This document shows, one piece after another, positions 51,096 to 59,838 of a stretch of 64,000 nucleotides of DNA; within the stretch, counting starts at the first letter, position 1; the number at the start of each line of letters is the position of its first letter. A model generated the notes under the pieces. The model was not told the origin of the DNA and did no database searches. It saw only the letters and a list, made by a program, of their open reading frames with translations. Made by a program: the position numbers and the translations under genes. The stretch spans positions 62,001-126,000 of the forward strand of contig NZ_JAKQZH010000004.1 of assembly GCF_022343555.1 (NCBI RefSeq). Reading direction: 5' to 3'. The DNA comes from Marinobacter sp. C7 (lineage in GTDB: Bacteria; Pseudomonadota; Gammaproteobacteria; Pseudomonadales; Oleiphilaceae).

Positions 51096-51997
51096 GTAAG
51101 CTGAAGTACTTTCTGATTGCCGGCCTGCTCCGCATCATTGGCGCCATGCCGCTGGGCATGGCGCAAAGGCTTGGCAAGGTCGTTGGCCTGATCGCCTGGA
51201 TTCTTCCGACCAAGTCCCGGAAGGTGACCGATACCAACATTGCCATTTGCCTGCCCGGGCTCTCTGCCGCCGAGCAGCGTCGGCTGTCAAAAGACTCGAT
51301 GGCCCATACCGGCATGACACTGATGGAGATCCCATTGATGTGGGAGTGGCCGGTGGACAAGTGTCTGGGACTGGTCAGGGAAACCCGAGGCCTGGAGCTC
51401 GTGGATCAGGCGCTGGCTTCCGGCAGGGGCCTCGTTTTGCTCGCACCTCACCTGGGCAACTGGGAGCTGGCAGGGCTGTATTTCTCCTCACGCTACAGAA
51501 TGGCCGCCCTTTACAGCCCACCTCACCTGCCGGAATTCGAGGATTACATGATTCGGGTACGTGGACGGCTGGGCTCTGAGCTGGTACGCGGCGACCGGCG
51601 CGGCCTCACGCGCCTGATGGTGATTCTCAAACAGGGTGGCGTAGCCGGTATTCTTCCCGACCAGTCCCCGCGGGGCAAAACCAATGCATTTGCTCCGTTT
51701 TTCGGCATGGAAGTAAAAACCATGACCCTGGTAGGAAAGCTCATCCAGAAAACCGGCGCACAGGCACTTGTGACCTATGCCGAACGCCTCCCGCAGGGAC
51801 AGGGCTTCCGCATCGTGGTGACCGAAGCCGAGCCTCGTATGAGCGATGCCGACCCGGTTGTCGCAGCCACGGCACTGAATCAATCGGTCGAAAAAGTCGT
51901 GCGCCTGTCTCCCGAGCAATACCAGTGGGAATACAAACGGATGCGACACCGTCCGCCGGGAGAGATCAATCCCTACAACCCGAACCGGGTGTGCTGA
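51092..51997 (+). CDS. LpxL/HtrB-family acyltransferase (second copy)
   Basis: A 301-residue membrane-bound acyltransferase. The HX4E motif is [11 protein letters not shown], preceded by an N-terminal hydrophobic helix ([19 protein letters not shown]). [20 protein letters not shown] and [20 protein letters not shown] are typical of the family. It starts inside the end of manC (ATGA overlap), so a GDP-mannose enzyme and an acyltransferase are co-translated. It could be the second lipid A secondary acyltransferase (LpxM-like role) or acylate another glycolipid; the sequence cannot decide. Confidence 0.88.
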   Translation: MSKLKYFLIAGLLRIIGAMPLGMAQRLGKVVGLIAWILPTKSRKVTDTNIAICLPGLSAAEQRRLSKDSMAHTGMTLMEIPLMWEWPVDKCLGLVRETRGLELVDQALASGRGLVLLAPHLGNWELAGLYFSSRYRMAALYSPPHLPEFEDYMIRVRGRLGSELVRGDRRGLTRLMVILKQGGVAGILPDQSPRGKTNAFAPFFGMEVKTMTLVGKLIQKTGAQALVTYAERLPQGQGFRIVVTEAEPRMSDADPVVAATALNQSVEKVVRLSPEQYQWEYKRMRHRPPGEINPYNPNRVC

Positions 51998-52094
51998 ACC
52001 GCATTCATGACCGTCAGGGCACTCATCAATACATGAGCCTTGCTTCGCGGATGATCAAGATACTTTAAAAGCTCACCAGTTTTAACCAGGACCG

Positions 52095-54125
52095 ATGGAA
52101 GCCCAGATGACACGCCTACCACAAATCGTCTTGCCCGCGCTGCTCATGACAGGCCTCGGTGGAGCCCTGGTTTCCTCCAGCATCCTCGCCGGCGCCACAG
52201 CGCTGCTGGCGATTGCAGGGATCGCGCTGACAGTGCGGAAGTCCCTGTATCGATCAGGCTGGGAAGTCCCAAAGGAGCTGAGACTGCTTCACTTTGCCTT
52301 CTGGTTCTTTGCGCTGGTGAGCTTCTGTTCCTGGGCCCTGGAAGGTTTCAGTTACGAAGGCGGCAAAAATCTCGGCACCCATGCCCGCCTTATCCTGTTC
52401 TGGCCATTGGTCGTTGCGCTCACCTATGCGGGCGTCAGGGCCCGGAGCACCTTTCTTGCCCTGGCGCTGGTGTCGCTCTCGGTGATCGCCATGTTCCTTC
52501 TTGCCCTGGCCGACCGCAACGGTGCCCTGGAGAAACTGCTGAGTATCCGATTTGGCGCAGGCATCAATCCGATCAGTTTCGGCAATATTGCCTTGCTCGG
52601 TGGCATGCTCACCCTGACGGGCGGTTTTTTCTTCGCGCGCACAAAACGATATGCTCCGGCCATACTGGCGTTCTTGCTCGGCCTGGGCGCGGTGATCGTC
52701 TCCATGCTTTCGGAAACCCGTAGCAACCTCGTGGCGTTGCCCTTCCTCCTGCTCTTGCTGCTGCCACTGCTGGCCAAAAAGTGGCGCATCGCCGGTGCTG
52801 TCGTCGTTGCCGTCCTTGTAATCACGACGACCGTCAGCAGTGACAGGCTATCGCGCTCGTTCGATCAGCTCATGGGCAGTGAGCAACTGGACAAATCCCT
52901 GGAAATTCGACTCGAGCTCTGGGGACTGGCCTGGGACATGTTCCTCGAGGATCCTTTCACCGGTGCCGGAATGGGGGGCTTTACCCGGGGAGCCGAAGCG
53001 GCCGTGGCATCGGGTGAATTGAGCCAAAGAGTGGGAGAGTGTTGCACCGGTCATGCCCACAATGACCTGCTGAACAACGCCGCCATGAGCGGTTTGCCGG
53101 GAATATTGAGCTGGGCTTTCCTGATCTTCATACCCATGGCCGTCTTTGCCCGCAATCTGTTCAATCAGCATGCCCCGACAGCCCACATTGCCGTTGCAGG
53201 AACCATGGTGTCGACCGGGTATCTGATGTTCGGGCTTACGGAGGCCACATTCGACCGAAGCCTGTTCCTGACGTTCTACCTGCTGGCAACCGCCGGCCTC
53301 GCCTCGGCCCTGTTTACCGAGCTGCGCGCCTCCTGTTACCGGCAACGCACCGCCAAGGTGTCTGCCACCATCATCACCATGAACGAGGAAGACCATATTG
53401 CCGATTGCCTGCGGTCCGCCCGACTGGTCGCCGATGAGATCATTGTCCTGGACAGCGGCAGTTCTGACCGGACTGTTGAAATCGCAAGGCAGTATGCCGA
53501 CGTTGTCGAAGTCACCGACTGGCCCGGTTTCGGCATCCAGAAACAGCGGGCGCTGGACAAAGCGACAGGAGACTGGGTCCTTTCCCTGGATGCTGACGAG
53601 CGCATCACGCCAGAGCTTGCCCGGGAGATCAACCATCATCTGGCGGATCCCGACGCCGACGCCTACAAGCTTCCCTGGGCGGTCACCATTTACGGCAAAC
53701 GCCTGGATTTCGGCCGCAGCGGGCGAGCCCCGTTGCGCCTGTTCCGTCGCGAGGGCGTGCGCTTCTCCGATGCCCTGGTGCACGAGCGAATCCTGATTCC
53801 AGAGGGGCGCAAGATCAGAACCCTGAGGGGGCGGCTTACCCACTACACCCACAGGGACTTTGGCCATTCACTCGAGAAGAGCGCGAAATATGCCTGGCTC
53901 GGCTCGCTGGAAAAGCATCGAAGAGGAAAGAAAACCCGCACCATGATCTATCCAACCCTGCGGGGATTGATGACCTTTATCCAGGTCTATTTCATCCGGT
54001 TCGGTTTTCTCGACGGGGCGGTGGGGTATCTCACGGCTGTCACCTACGCCCAGGTGACCTTCAACAAATACGCCGGCTTGTGGACCCTCGGTCGCCCGTC
54101 GCAAGACAAGGGAACCGGAAGCTAG
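52095..54125 (+). CDS. O-antigen ligase-like membrane protein fused to a GT2 glycosyltransferase
   Basis: The 676-residue protein has two parts. Residues 1 to about 415 contain ten or so hydrophobic segments and the WaaL/Wzy_C pattern: SETRSNLVALPFLLL, LEDPFTGAGMGGF and GHAHNDLLNNAAMSGLPGI (His-rich periplasmic loop, about 318). Residues from about 420 form a GT2 domain of the WaaE type: SATIITMNEEDHIADCLRSA, VLDSGSSDRTVEIARQYADV and DXD in LSLDADERIT (about 497-506). Alternative start M5 has a better ribosome site. The ligase would join glycan to lipid A-core in the periplasm, the GT2 would act in the cytoplasm. The fusion is discussed among the findings. Confidence 0.87.
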   Translation: MEAQMTRLPQIVLPALLMTGLGGALVSSSILAGATALLAIAGIALTVRKSLYRSGWEVPKELRLLHFAFWFFALVSFCSWALEGFSYEGGKNLGTHARLILFWPLVVALTYAGVRARSTFLALALVSLSVIAMFLLALADRNGALEKLLSIRFGAGINPISFGNIALLGGMLTLTGGFFFARTKRYAPAILAFLLGLGAVIVSMLSETRSNLVALPFLLLLLLPLLAKKWRIAGAVVVAVLVITTTVSSDRLSRSFDQLMGSEQLDKSLEIRLELWGLAWDMFLEDPFTGAGMGGFTRGAEAAVASGELSQRVGECCTGHAHNDLLNNAAMSGLPGILSWAFLIFIPMAVFARNLFNQHAPTAHIAVAGTMVSTGYLMFGLTEATFDRSLFLTFYLLATAGLASALFTELRASCYRQRTAKVSATIITMNEEDHIADCLRSARLVADEIIVLDSGSSDRTVEIARQYADVVEVTDWPGFGIQKQRALDKATGDWVLSLDADERITPELAREINHHLADPDADAYKLPWAVTIYGKRLDFGRSGRAPLRLFRREGVRFSDALVHERILIPEGRKIRTLRGRLTHYTHRDFGHSLEKSAKYAWLGSLEKHRRGKKTRTMIYPTLRGLMTFIQVYFIRFGFLDGAVGYLTAVTYAQVTFNKYAGLWTLGRPSQDKGTGS

Positions 54126-54152
54126 CTCAGCGCTGGCGTGTGAGCCCCCTCG

Positions 54153-55142
54153 TCAGAGCCGGGTTGTCTCCACGCCGATGCCCCGGAACATACTTTGGAT
54201 CTCGTCATAAAACGGGAGTTTTGCGGCAAGGATGGCGTCATCAATCTGGTAGACGGGAAGTTCCGGAAAAATCTTCTTCAGGGTAAACAGCGCCGTTGAG
54301 GTAAAACTGTAGAACGCCACATAGGGTTCACGGGAAAGCGCCACTTCAACTTCAATGGGCCAGCGGGGTGAAGAGCGCAGCTCAATGGGGAGGCCCAGCA
54401 AAGCCTGCTTCAGCTCGCGACGCCGTTCTTTGCGGTGCATGAAGTAGACAATCTTCGCTCCCGGATGCCGTTCAACTACATGACGCACCTGGGATTGCAT
54501 CTGCGTCAGGCGGTCTTCACCACCAAACGGCTGGCCAATAAAACCCACAAGGGGAGCCCCCTGCCTTCCTTCGTGTTCGGGCTGAAACGTCTGACGAAAC
54601 ACCGGAAAGTCATGAGTCGCAACATCCACCTTGTCAGAGCTCTCCAGGGGAAAGCAGGTAAAGAAGCTGACGCGATCCGGAACAACCCGGTGCAAATGGA
54701 TACCCAGCCTGCCCAACAGCCTCCGTTTATCGGCGGTAACCCTGGAGGCAAGACCTTCGCTGTGGATTGCGTGGTAATATTTGACGGTTGCGAGCCCATC
54801 ATCAACGAACACCAACTGTTTCCAGGACAACCCGAGATAGAATACCTCATGAATCCAGCTGGACTGGTTGCCAATAAAAAGACGGTCGATCTGACGACCT
54901 GACAACTGCCGAAATACGGAACTCAGGCGCAAATAGAAAGTGCTCTTGCGCAGATAGATGGTTTGCACCCCCTGCAACCCCAGCTGCTCAAGCAGGAATG
55001 CTACCTGTGTTTCGGTTACCCTGTTATCCGGCCGGGCAATAACCAGCAGGCAGGACTCATCGGGGCACCTATAATGGCCACGGGCTTCAGCGCAGCTGAT
55101 CAGCTGCAGGGGCGTACTGGCTACAAAGACGTTCAGAGTCAT
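54153..55142 (-). CDS. GT52/polysialyltransferase-like glycosyltransferase
   Basis: A 329-residue protein that starts MTLNVFVASTPLQLISCAEA, the hallmark opening of bacterial sialyltransferase families GT52 and polysialyltransferase. It contains the DDG motif in VFVDDGLATVKYY (114-116) and a C-terminal YSFTSTALFTLKKIFPELPV resembling the serine-rich CMP-binding stretch. Those families transfer sialic acid or related sugars (also hexoses) to lipooligosaccharide. No CMP-sialic-acid synthesis genes are in the window. Its start overlaps the preceding gene by 4 bases. Substrate unknown. Confidence 0.75.
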   Translation of the reverse strand: MTLNVFVASTPLQLISCAEARGHYRCPDESCLLVIARPDNRVTETQVAFLLEQLGLQGVQTIYLRKSTFYLRLSSVFRQLSGRQIDRLFIGNQSSWIHEVFYLGLSWKQLVFVDDGLATVKYYHAIHSEGLASRVTADKRRLLGRLGIHLHRVVPDRVSFFTCFPLESSDKVDVATHDFPVFRQTFQPEHEGRQGAPLVGFIGQPFGGEDRLTQMQSQVRHVVERHPGAKIVYFMHRKERRRELKQALLGLPIELRSSPRWPIEVEVALSREPYVAFYSFTSTALFTLKKIFPELPVYQIDDAILAAKLPFYDEIQSMFRGIGVETTRL

Positions 55143-56212
55143 CTCGAACTACGCATTTTCGTAAGTTCTTTGCGCAACCGACGCCTGACTTTGAGCTTTC
55201 GCAACAGGTTCATTGGCTTGGGTCGCAAGTCTGCCTGCTGGTTTACCAGAAAGTTCTCGACGGCATCCAGCACACGAACGCTGGATTTACCATCTCGGTA
55301 ACTGTGCAGGTCCTCGCAGAGCGACCGGGTGGCTGCCATCAGGTCTTCGGGATACTCCAACGCCCTTGCCAGTGCAGGCTCAACGTCGTCAATCCGATCC
55401 ACGTCGATCAGGTAGGGACCGGGCATTTTCGTCCTGAAGGTAACGACCGGGCGGTCGAGGAACATGAACTCGAACATGATGGAAGAAGTATCGCAAAGCA
55501 TGACGTCCGCCTCCGGCAATATCGGCAGCAGATCTTCATCACTTTCCACAAATCTCAGGTTTTCGCCTGCCAGCTGCCGATAACGCTCCACCACTGCCGG
55601 ATCCATTTTCGGGTGCAGAGTCACAATAAACCGCCAGCGGCCACTGCGCGACAGCTCGCCGATCTTTTCGACCAGATCGGGCGCTGAAGTCACGGAGCGG
55701 CTGAAGGTTGACGCGTAAAAAACAACCGGCAGCTCACCCGGTTGTCGCTCCCGGGCCCCCTGGACCGACCGGGACAGCAGGGGGTCGAGTTTTGGCCAGC
55801 CAGTGTGTGCTACCGCAAAGTGCCCATACTCTCCCGCCAGCTCCCGGAACTTAGCGGTATCCTTTTCCGCATGGGTGCAGTAAAGGTCAAACCAGCCACG
55901 TATCCGGTAATGATCGCTCTCGTCCTCACTGCTGTGTCCCCGTTTGTTCCTCGCCATTCCATGGAAGACCTCAACCTTGATTCCGGGAAAAAAGTACGGC
56001 ACCCAGTCACCGGGCACGAAGGTGGCATCCGCCTTGTACTCCATCACCTCCCGCACCGTTTTCAGGCGGCGCTCATCGGGCCTGAGGGGATCGGTAGTAC
56101 ACCCTGCGACAAACCAGGCCGCTTCATGCCCACGACGTCGAATCTCCTCCTGCAGTGGTCGGAGAATCGAGTAGGAATAGGGCTGATTGACGAAAAAAAG
56201 AAATCGACGCAT
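55139..56212 (-). CDS. CDP-glycerol glycerophosphotransferase-family protein
   Basis: A 357-residue member of the TagB/TagF-type superfamily: HGM at 84-86 (EVFHGMARNKRG, equivalent to HGxxxK), THTGWPKLDPLLS, HPKMDPAVVERYRQLAGE, and the signature CDTSSIMFEFMFLDRPVVTF (about 238). Such enzymes move glycerol-phosphate or other polyol phosphates from CDP donors. No CDP-glycerol synthesis gene is visible. It follows the GT4 gene without gap and overlaps the polysialyltransferase-like gene by 4 bases. The C-terminus is strongly basic (LRRKLKVRRRLRKELTKMRS), suggesting membrane association. Function in this LPS locus is inferred. Confidence 0.75.
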   Translation of the reverse strand: MRRFLFFVNQPYSYSILRPLQEEIRRRGHEAAWFVAGCTTDPLRPDERRLKTVREVMEYKADATFVPGDWVPYFFPGIKVEVFHGMARNKRGHSSEDESDHYRIRGWFDLYCTHAEKDTAKFRELAGEYGHFAVAHTGWPKLDPLLSRSVQGARERQPGELPVVFYASTFSRSVTSAPDLVEKIGELSRSGRWRFIVTLHPKMDPAVVERYRQLAGENLRFVESDEDLLPILPEADVMLCDTSSIMFEFMFLDRPVVTFRTKMPGPYLIDVDRIDDVEPALARALEYPEDLMAATRSLCEDLHSYRDGKSSVRVLDAVENFLVNQQADLRPKPMNLLRKLKVRRRLRKELTKMRSSR

Positions 56213-57334
56213 TCAGTCTCTGCCGGTCAAGGATTTATAAAGCTCACCGGTCTCGCGAACGGTTTGTGAGGTGTGGAACCGAGTTGCGATCCGCTCTTTT
56301 GCGGCTGCCCCCATCCGTTCCTGCAGGTCACGATCCCGATACAGCCTCTCAATGGCCGCCGACAGTGCAGAGGCGTCTTTTTGCGGCACTACCAGGCCGC
56401 TGACACCGTTTTCGACCAACTCGGGCATTCCGCCTACCCGGGTGACCACAGGTGGAACAGCGTATGCCATGGCTTCTATGACCGCCCTGGGCAAACCCTC
56501 CCGTTCAATGGATGGCAACACAAAAACATTACTTGCTGCTGCGATGCCCGGCGCATCCTGTCGATAACCGGTGAAATGGATCCGCTCCGGGTGCCTGGTT
56601 CCGGCGATCTGGGATTTGAGCTCTTCATTGTTGATCACGTCACCAACCAGAAGCAGGTGCACCTCGACATCATCAGGCAACTCATCAATCGCACGGACAA
56701 GCACATCAAAGCCTTTCCGGGGCCGGTCCCGCCCGGTGCAGCAGACTACGAAGGCGTTCTCTGGCACCCCGAACTGGCTCAGGTCGGTGGGCGGGTCCTG
56801 ATACCATTGCAGATCATGGCCTTTGTAGATTCGCTGAAGCTTCCTTTCCGGAATGCGCATCCAGAGAAAACGGACCTCATCAGCAAGGTGGTCCTTGATG
56901 GCATCTGCCACGCACACGATCTTGCTGACCCTTGGATGCAGGAAGGTTATCCAGGACTCGGGGTTAAGGAAACTGATATTCCCGATCACCCCCCGATAGG
57001 CCACAATCCGGATATCGGTACCCTTGGAAGCCCGCAGCCCACAGGCAAGCGACCTGGGGTTGAAGGCATGAATAACCTCGTAGTGCTTCAGAGCCAACTG
57101 CTCCCGGATAGCCGCCGTACCCTCTTTGTCAAAGCGGTTTTGCAACGCCATGGGCCGGGCAACCAGCCCCTCATCCACCAGCCGCTGATAGTTTCGCCCC
57201 TTGGGGTTACACATGACATCCACATCAAACCCGGCGTTTCTCAAACCGATAAACAACTCGGTTTCAGGGCGGTCACAGGCATCTGTCAGACAAAGAATGG
57301 CTGGCAGAGCACGTTTTTGCTGCTGATCGCTCAA
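56213..57334 (-). CDS. Glycosyltransferase family 4
   Basis: A 373-residue GT-B transferase with N-terminal ILCLTDACDRPETELFIGLR, central HAFNPRSLACGLRASKG, donor-domain CCTGRDRPRKGFDVLVRAID and EX7E in IEREGLPRAVIEAMAYAVPP with VVTRVGGMPELVENGVSG. It overlaps kdkA by 4 bases and is directly followed by the CDP-glycerol-family gene, so it belongs to the four-gene minus-strand unit that starts with kdkA. Confidence 0.9.
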   Translation of the reverse strand: MSDQQQKRALPAILCLTDACDRPETELFIGLRNAGFDVDVMCNPKGRNYQRLVDEGLVARPMALQNRFDKEGTAAIREQLALKHYEVIHAFNPRSLACGLRASKGTDIRIVAYRGVIGNISFLNPESWITFLHPRVSKIVCVADAIKDHLADEVRFLWMRIPERKLQRIYKGHDLQWYQDPPTDLSQFGVPENAFVVCCTGRDRPRKGFDVLVRAIDELPDDVEVHLLLVGDVINNEELKSQIAGTRHPERIHFTGYRQDAPGIAAASNVFVLPSIEREGLPRAVIEAMAYAVPPVVTRVGGMPELVENGVSGLVVPQKDASALSAAIERLYRDRDLQERMGAAAKERIATRFHTSQTVRETGELYKSLTGRD

Positions 57335-58047
57335 GAGTTCTGGCTCCCGTTATATCCGTTCAAAAATGAATCCCATACCCTCGCCAGGGCCGACTCGCCC
57401 GCCACCTTCCGGATCGAACGGGCAAAGCGTTCGAGGTTGCTCGCCTTCCACTTTTCTGGCGCCTGGCGCGGCATGATACGCCCCTTGTCAAAATCAATCA
57501 GGAAGCAGGTACCGTCTCTCACCAGAACATTGAAACAGTTCAGGTCCGCGTGGCGCACGCCGGCATCATGAAAGCGACGGACGGTTCTCCCAATCACTTG
57601 CCAGTCAGAGGGATCAAGGATCGGAATCAACTCGGCCAATGGCGTTGTACCGTCCAGGCGTTCAATAATGATTGCGGCCCGGTACTGGAACGTCGGGACC
57701 TTGCGGTACCATGCAGCAACCGGTCTCGGGACCGGCAGCCCCATGTTGACGAGCTGATTCAGCAGACGAAACTCGGCCACAGAACGGACATCCTGTTCGC
57801 GGGAGAAGACGTAATTCTGCTCGGAAATCCGGGCGACGAGACCGCCACGGCGGTATTCCCGAAGCACGACGCGCCCCGCCCCGGTATCGATGAACCAGGC
57901 TCCGCCGCGCCCTCCACTGCTAACCGGCTGCGCCTTTGCCCCCCAGAACTCAGGACGGAACCAGTCAACAGTTACCTGGCCCTCATAGTCGGGATGGACC
58001 AGCAGCACGGAGCCTTCTTCCCGCAAACAGATTTCGGATTCAACCAT
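57331..58047 (-). CDS. kdkA: 3-deoxy-D-manno-octulosonic acid kinase
   Basis: The start at MVESEICLREEGSVL gives 238 residues, close to Haemophilus KdkA. KdkA/WaaP-type LPS kinases have a protein-kinase-like fold; here the catalytic loop RHADLNCFNVLV (HxDLNxxN) and DFG-equivalent LIDFDKGR are present, together with VLREYRRGGLVARISE (ATP-binding Lys region). It phosphorylates Kdo in the inner core, stabilising the outer membrane through divalent cations. An ATG further upstream at 58158 would collide with the divergent GT9 promoter region. First gene of the minus-strand unit. Confidence 0.9.
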   Translation of the reverse strand: MVESEICLREEGSVLLVHPDYEGQVTVDWFRPEFWGAKAQPVSSGGRGGAWFIDTGAGRVVLREYRRGGLVARISEQNYVFSREQDVRSVAEFRLLNQLVNMGLPVPRPVAAWYRKVPTFQYRAAIIIERLDGTTPLAELIPILDPSDWQVIGRTVRRFHDAGVRHADLNCFNVLVRDGTCFLIDFDKGRIMPRQAPEKWKASNLERFARSIRKVAGESALARVWDSFLNGYNGSQNS

Positions 58048-58203
58048 GGTCACCCGGACACAAGAACAGACACGACAATACCCGGCCCGGGCGCCTTTCG
58101 GGACCTTCGCCGGCGAGTACGATAGAATGGCGGCCAGTTTACCAATGATTGCCGGCAAAGCTCCACAAACCCGCTGCCTGAACCCTTAACGGATTGTTAT
58201 CTG

Positions 58204-59283
58204 ATGAAGTCTATCTGCATTCTCCGACTGTCTGCTATTGGCGATGTCACCCATGTAATTCCAGTGGTGCTCAGCCTCCAGGAACAACTGCCGGACGTAA
58301 AAATCACCTGGGTGATCGGAAAGATCGAAGCCAAGCTGATCGGGGATCTGCCCGGGGTTGAGTTCATCATCTTTGACAAGAAAGCGGGACGGGCAGGCTA
58401 CGCGGATCTGCGCAGACAAATGAAGGGGCGCAGGTTCGATGCCTTGCTGCACATGCAGGTCGCGTTCCGGGCCAACCTGGCCTCTGCTTGTATCCCGGCG
58501 AAAATCCGGGTCGGTTACGACAGGGCCCGGAGCAAGGATCTCCATAGTCTCTTCATCAACCGGCGCATCGCACCCGCGGCACAGCAACACGTCCGGGACT
58601 GCCTGGCGAGCTTCCTGGAGCCCTTGGGACTCCAGGCAGCACCTCCCCGCTGGACCATTCCCCGGAGCGAATCGGACCGGGAGTTTGCCAGAACGCATCT
58701 GGCCGGAGACCGGCGGAACCTGGTCATCAGTCCGTGTGCCAGCCATCGACTGAGGAACTGGCCCACCGAGCGTTACGCACAGATTGCGGACTATGCGATC
58801 CGGCAGCACGGGATGAAGGTAATCCTGGTGGGCAGTCCAGCTCCGTTCGAACTCGAATATTGCGCCGCCATCGAGTCGGCCATGCAAGAGACAGCCCATA
58901 ACATCTGCGGCAAGGACACCCTGAAACAACTGACGGCGCTTATGGCCGAGGCCGACCTGGTCATCGCGCCGGACACCGGCCCGGCCCACATCGCCAGCGC
59001 CGTCGGCACCGACGTCATCGGGCTGTTTGCGGCCAGCAACCCCAACCGGTCAGGGCCCTACAACTCGCTGCAATGGTGTGTGAACCGGTACCCGGAAGCA
59101 CTGGAAAAATTCACCGGCAAGACGGTCGAAGAGGCCCGGTGGGGCACCAAGGCAGAGTTTGAGGGGGCCATGGAGCTGGTGACTGTCGAGGATGTTGTCG
59201 AAATGCTGGACCGGTGGGTCAGAGAGAATTCGGGATTGAACAGGGGGTCAGATGAAAGCGTTCAACTGACCCCGTCTTCCTGA
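58204..59283 (+). CDS. Glycosyltransferase family 9 (heptosyltransferase-like)
   Basis: The 359-residue protein has the GT9 pattern: MKSICILRLSAIGDVTHVIP at the start, SPCASHRLRNWPTERYAQIA and APDTGPAHIASAVGTDVIGL for ADP-heptose binding. It should add heptose to Kdo or to the first heptose, but assignment to WaaC, WaaF or a later position is not possible. The last 12 codons (residues about 348-359, NRGSDESVQLTPSS) are encoded by the family-A palindrome at 59244-59273 and probably form a useless tail. The family body ends near MLDRWVREN. It is divergent from kdkA. Confidence 0.88.
   Translation: MKSICILRLSAIGDVTHVIPVVLSLQEQLPDVKITWVIGKIEAKLIGDLPGVEFIIFDKKAGRAGYADLRRQMKGRRFDALLHMQVAFRANLASACIPAKIRVGYDRARSKDLHSLFINRRIAPAAQQHVRDCLASFLEPLGLQAAPPRWTIPRSESDREFARTHLAGDRRNLVISPCASHRLRNWPTERYAQIADYAIRQHGMKVILVGSPAPFELEYCAAIESAMQETAHNICGKDTLKQLTALMAEADLVIAPDTGPAHIASAVGTDVIGLFAASNPNRSGPYNSLQWCVNRYPEALEKFTGKTVEEARWGTKAEFEGAMELVTVEDVVEMLDRWVRENSGLNRGSDESVQLTPSS
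59244..59273. repeat. Family-A 30-bp palindrome, AGATGAA subtype, inside a coding region (copy A8)
   Basis: Half-site GGGGTCAGATGAA on the left, CAACTGACCCC on the right. It lies within the last codons of the GT9 gene, which reads through it to a TGA at 59281-59283. The other copies lie outside genes. Confidence 0.85.
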
Positions 59284-59304
59284 CCTGGCCCCGAATCTGA
59301 ACAT

Positions 59305-59334
59305 GGGGTCAGAAGAAAGCGTTCTTCTGACCCC
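59305..59334. repeat. Family-A 30-bp palindrome, AGAAGAA subtype (copy A9)
   Basis: Half-site GGGGTCAGAAGAA with only the centre unpaired; 31 bases after A8 and ten bases before the DUF6165 stop, between convergent genes. Confidence 0.88.
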
Positions 59335-59344
59335 GGGGTTCACT

Positions 59345-59749
59345 TCACTTCCGAGCGGTGTAGTCCTGGTAGGACTTCTCTTCCACAAAACGGGAACCCA
59401 ATGCCAGGTTGACCTCTTTCTTGATCGCCGCGCGCTTGTCGTTGGTTACGTAAACGGCGCGGGCAAGCTCGATAAAGCGGGGGCCAAAATCCTGGGCGGC
59501 TTCCTGGTCCCGGATATCGTCCTCGATCACCCAAAGCTCCTCGTTAACGGCTTTGAGCTGCTTGCGAAGCTCTTCGATAACGCTTTGGTCCTTCACTGCC
59601 TCGTTCCAGGTCTCGGTCAGCTCGTCCAGCTCGAGACGCACATTTTTCAGTTTCGCCTCATCCTTGATCCGCTCGGACTTGATTTCGAGGATGGTGATTT
59701 TGTCCAGCACCTCACCGAAGGATACGGGTACCTTGATTACATCTGCCAT
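59345..59749 (-). CDS. DUF6165-type small coiled-coil protein
   Basis: A 134-residue soluble protein, MADVIKVPVSFGEVLDKITI, with heptad-like charged helices (IKSERIKDEAKLKNVRLELD, ELRKQLKAVNEELWVIEDDI). It resembles the uncharacterised DUF6165 family, which occurs near LPS genes in some bacteria (from memory). AGGA precedes the ATG. It is the last LPS-side gene before ilvE. No catalytic motif is visible; a scaffold or regulator role is a guess. Confidence 0.7.
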   Translation of the reverse strand: MADVIKVPVSFGEVLDKITILEIKSERIKDEAKLKNVRLELDELTETWNEAVKDQSVIEELRKQLKAVNEELWVIEDDIRDQEAAQDFGPRFIELARAVYVTNDKRAAIKKEVNLALGSRFVEEKSYQDYTARK

Positions 59750-59789
59750 TTGCTCGTCCTGAAAGAAAGTGATTCTGAATATACAAGAA

Positions 59790-59820
59790 AGCCGCCGGCT
59801 GATTCACAGTCCCGGCGGCT
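59790..59820 (-). terminator. Terminator after ilvE
   Basis: AGCCGCCGG and CCGGCGGCT flank a 13-base loop, with TTTCTT on the minus strand, 19 bases past the ilvE stop. Confidence 0.75.
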
Positions 59821-59838
59821 GTCGGTTCTTCTGGTAGA

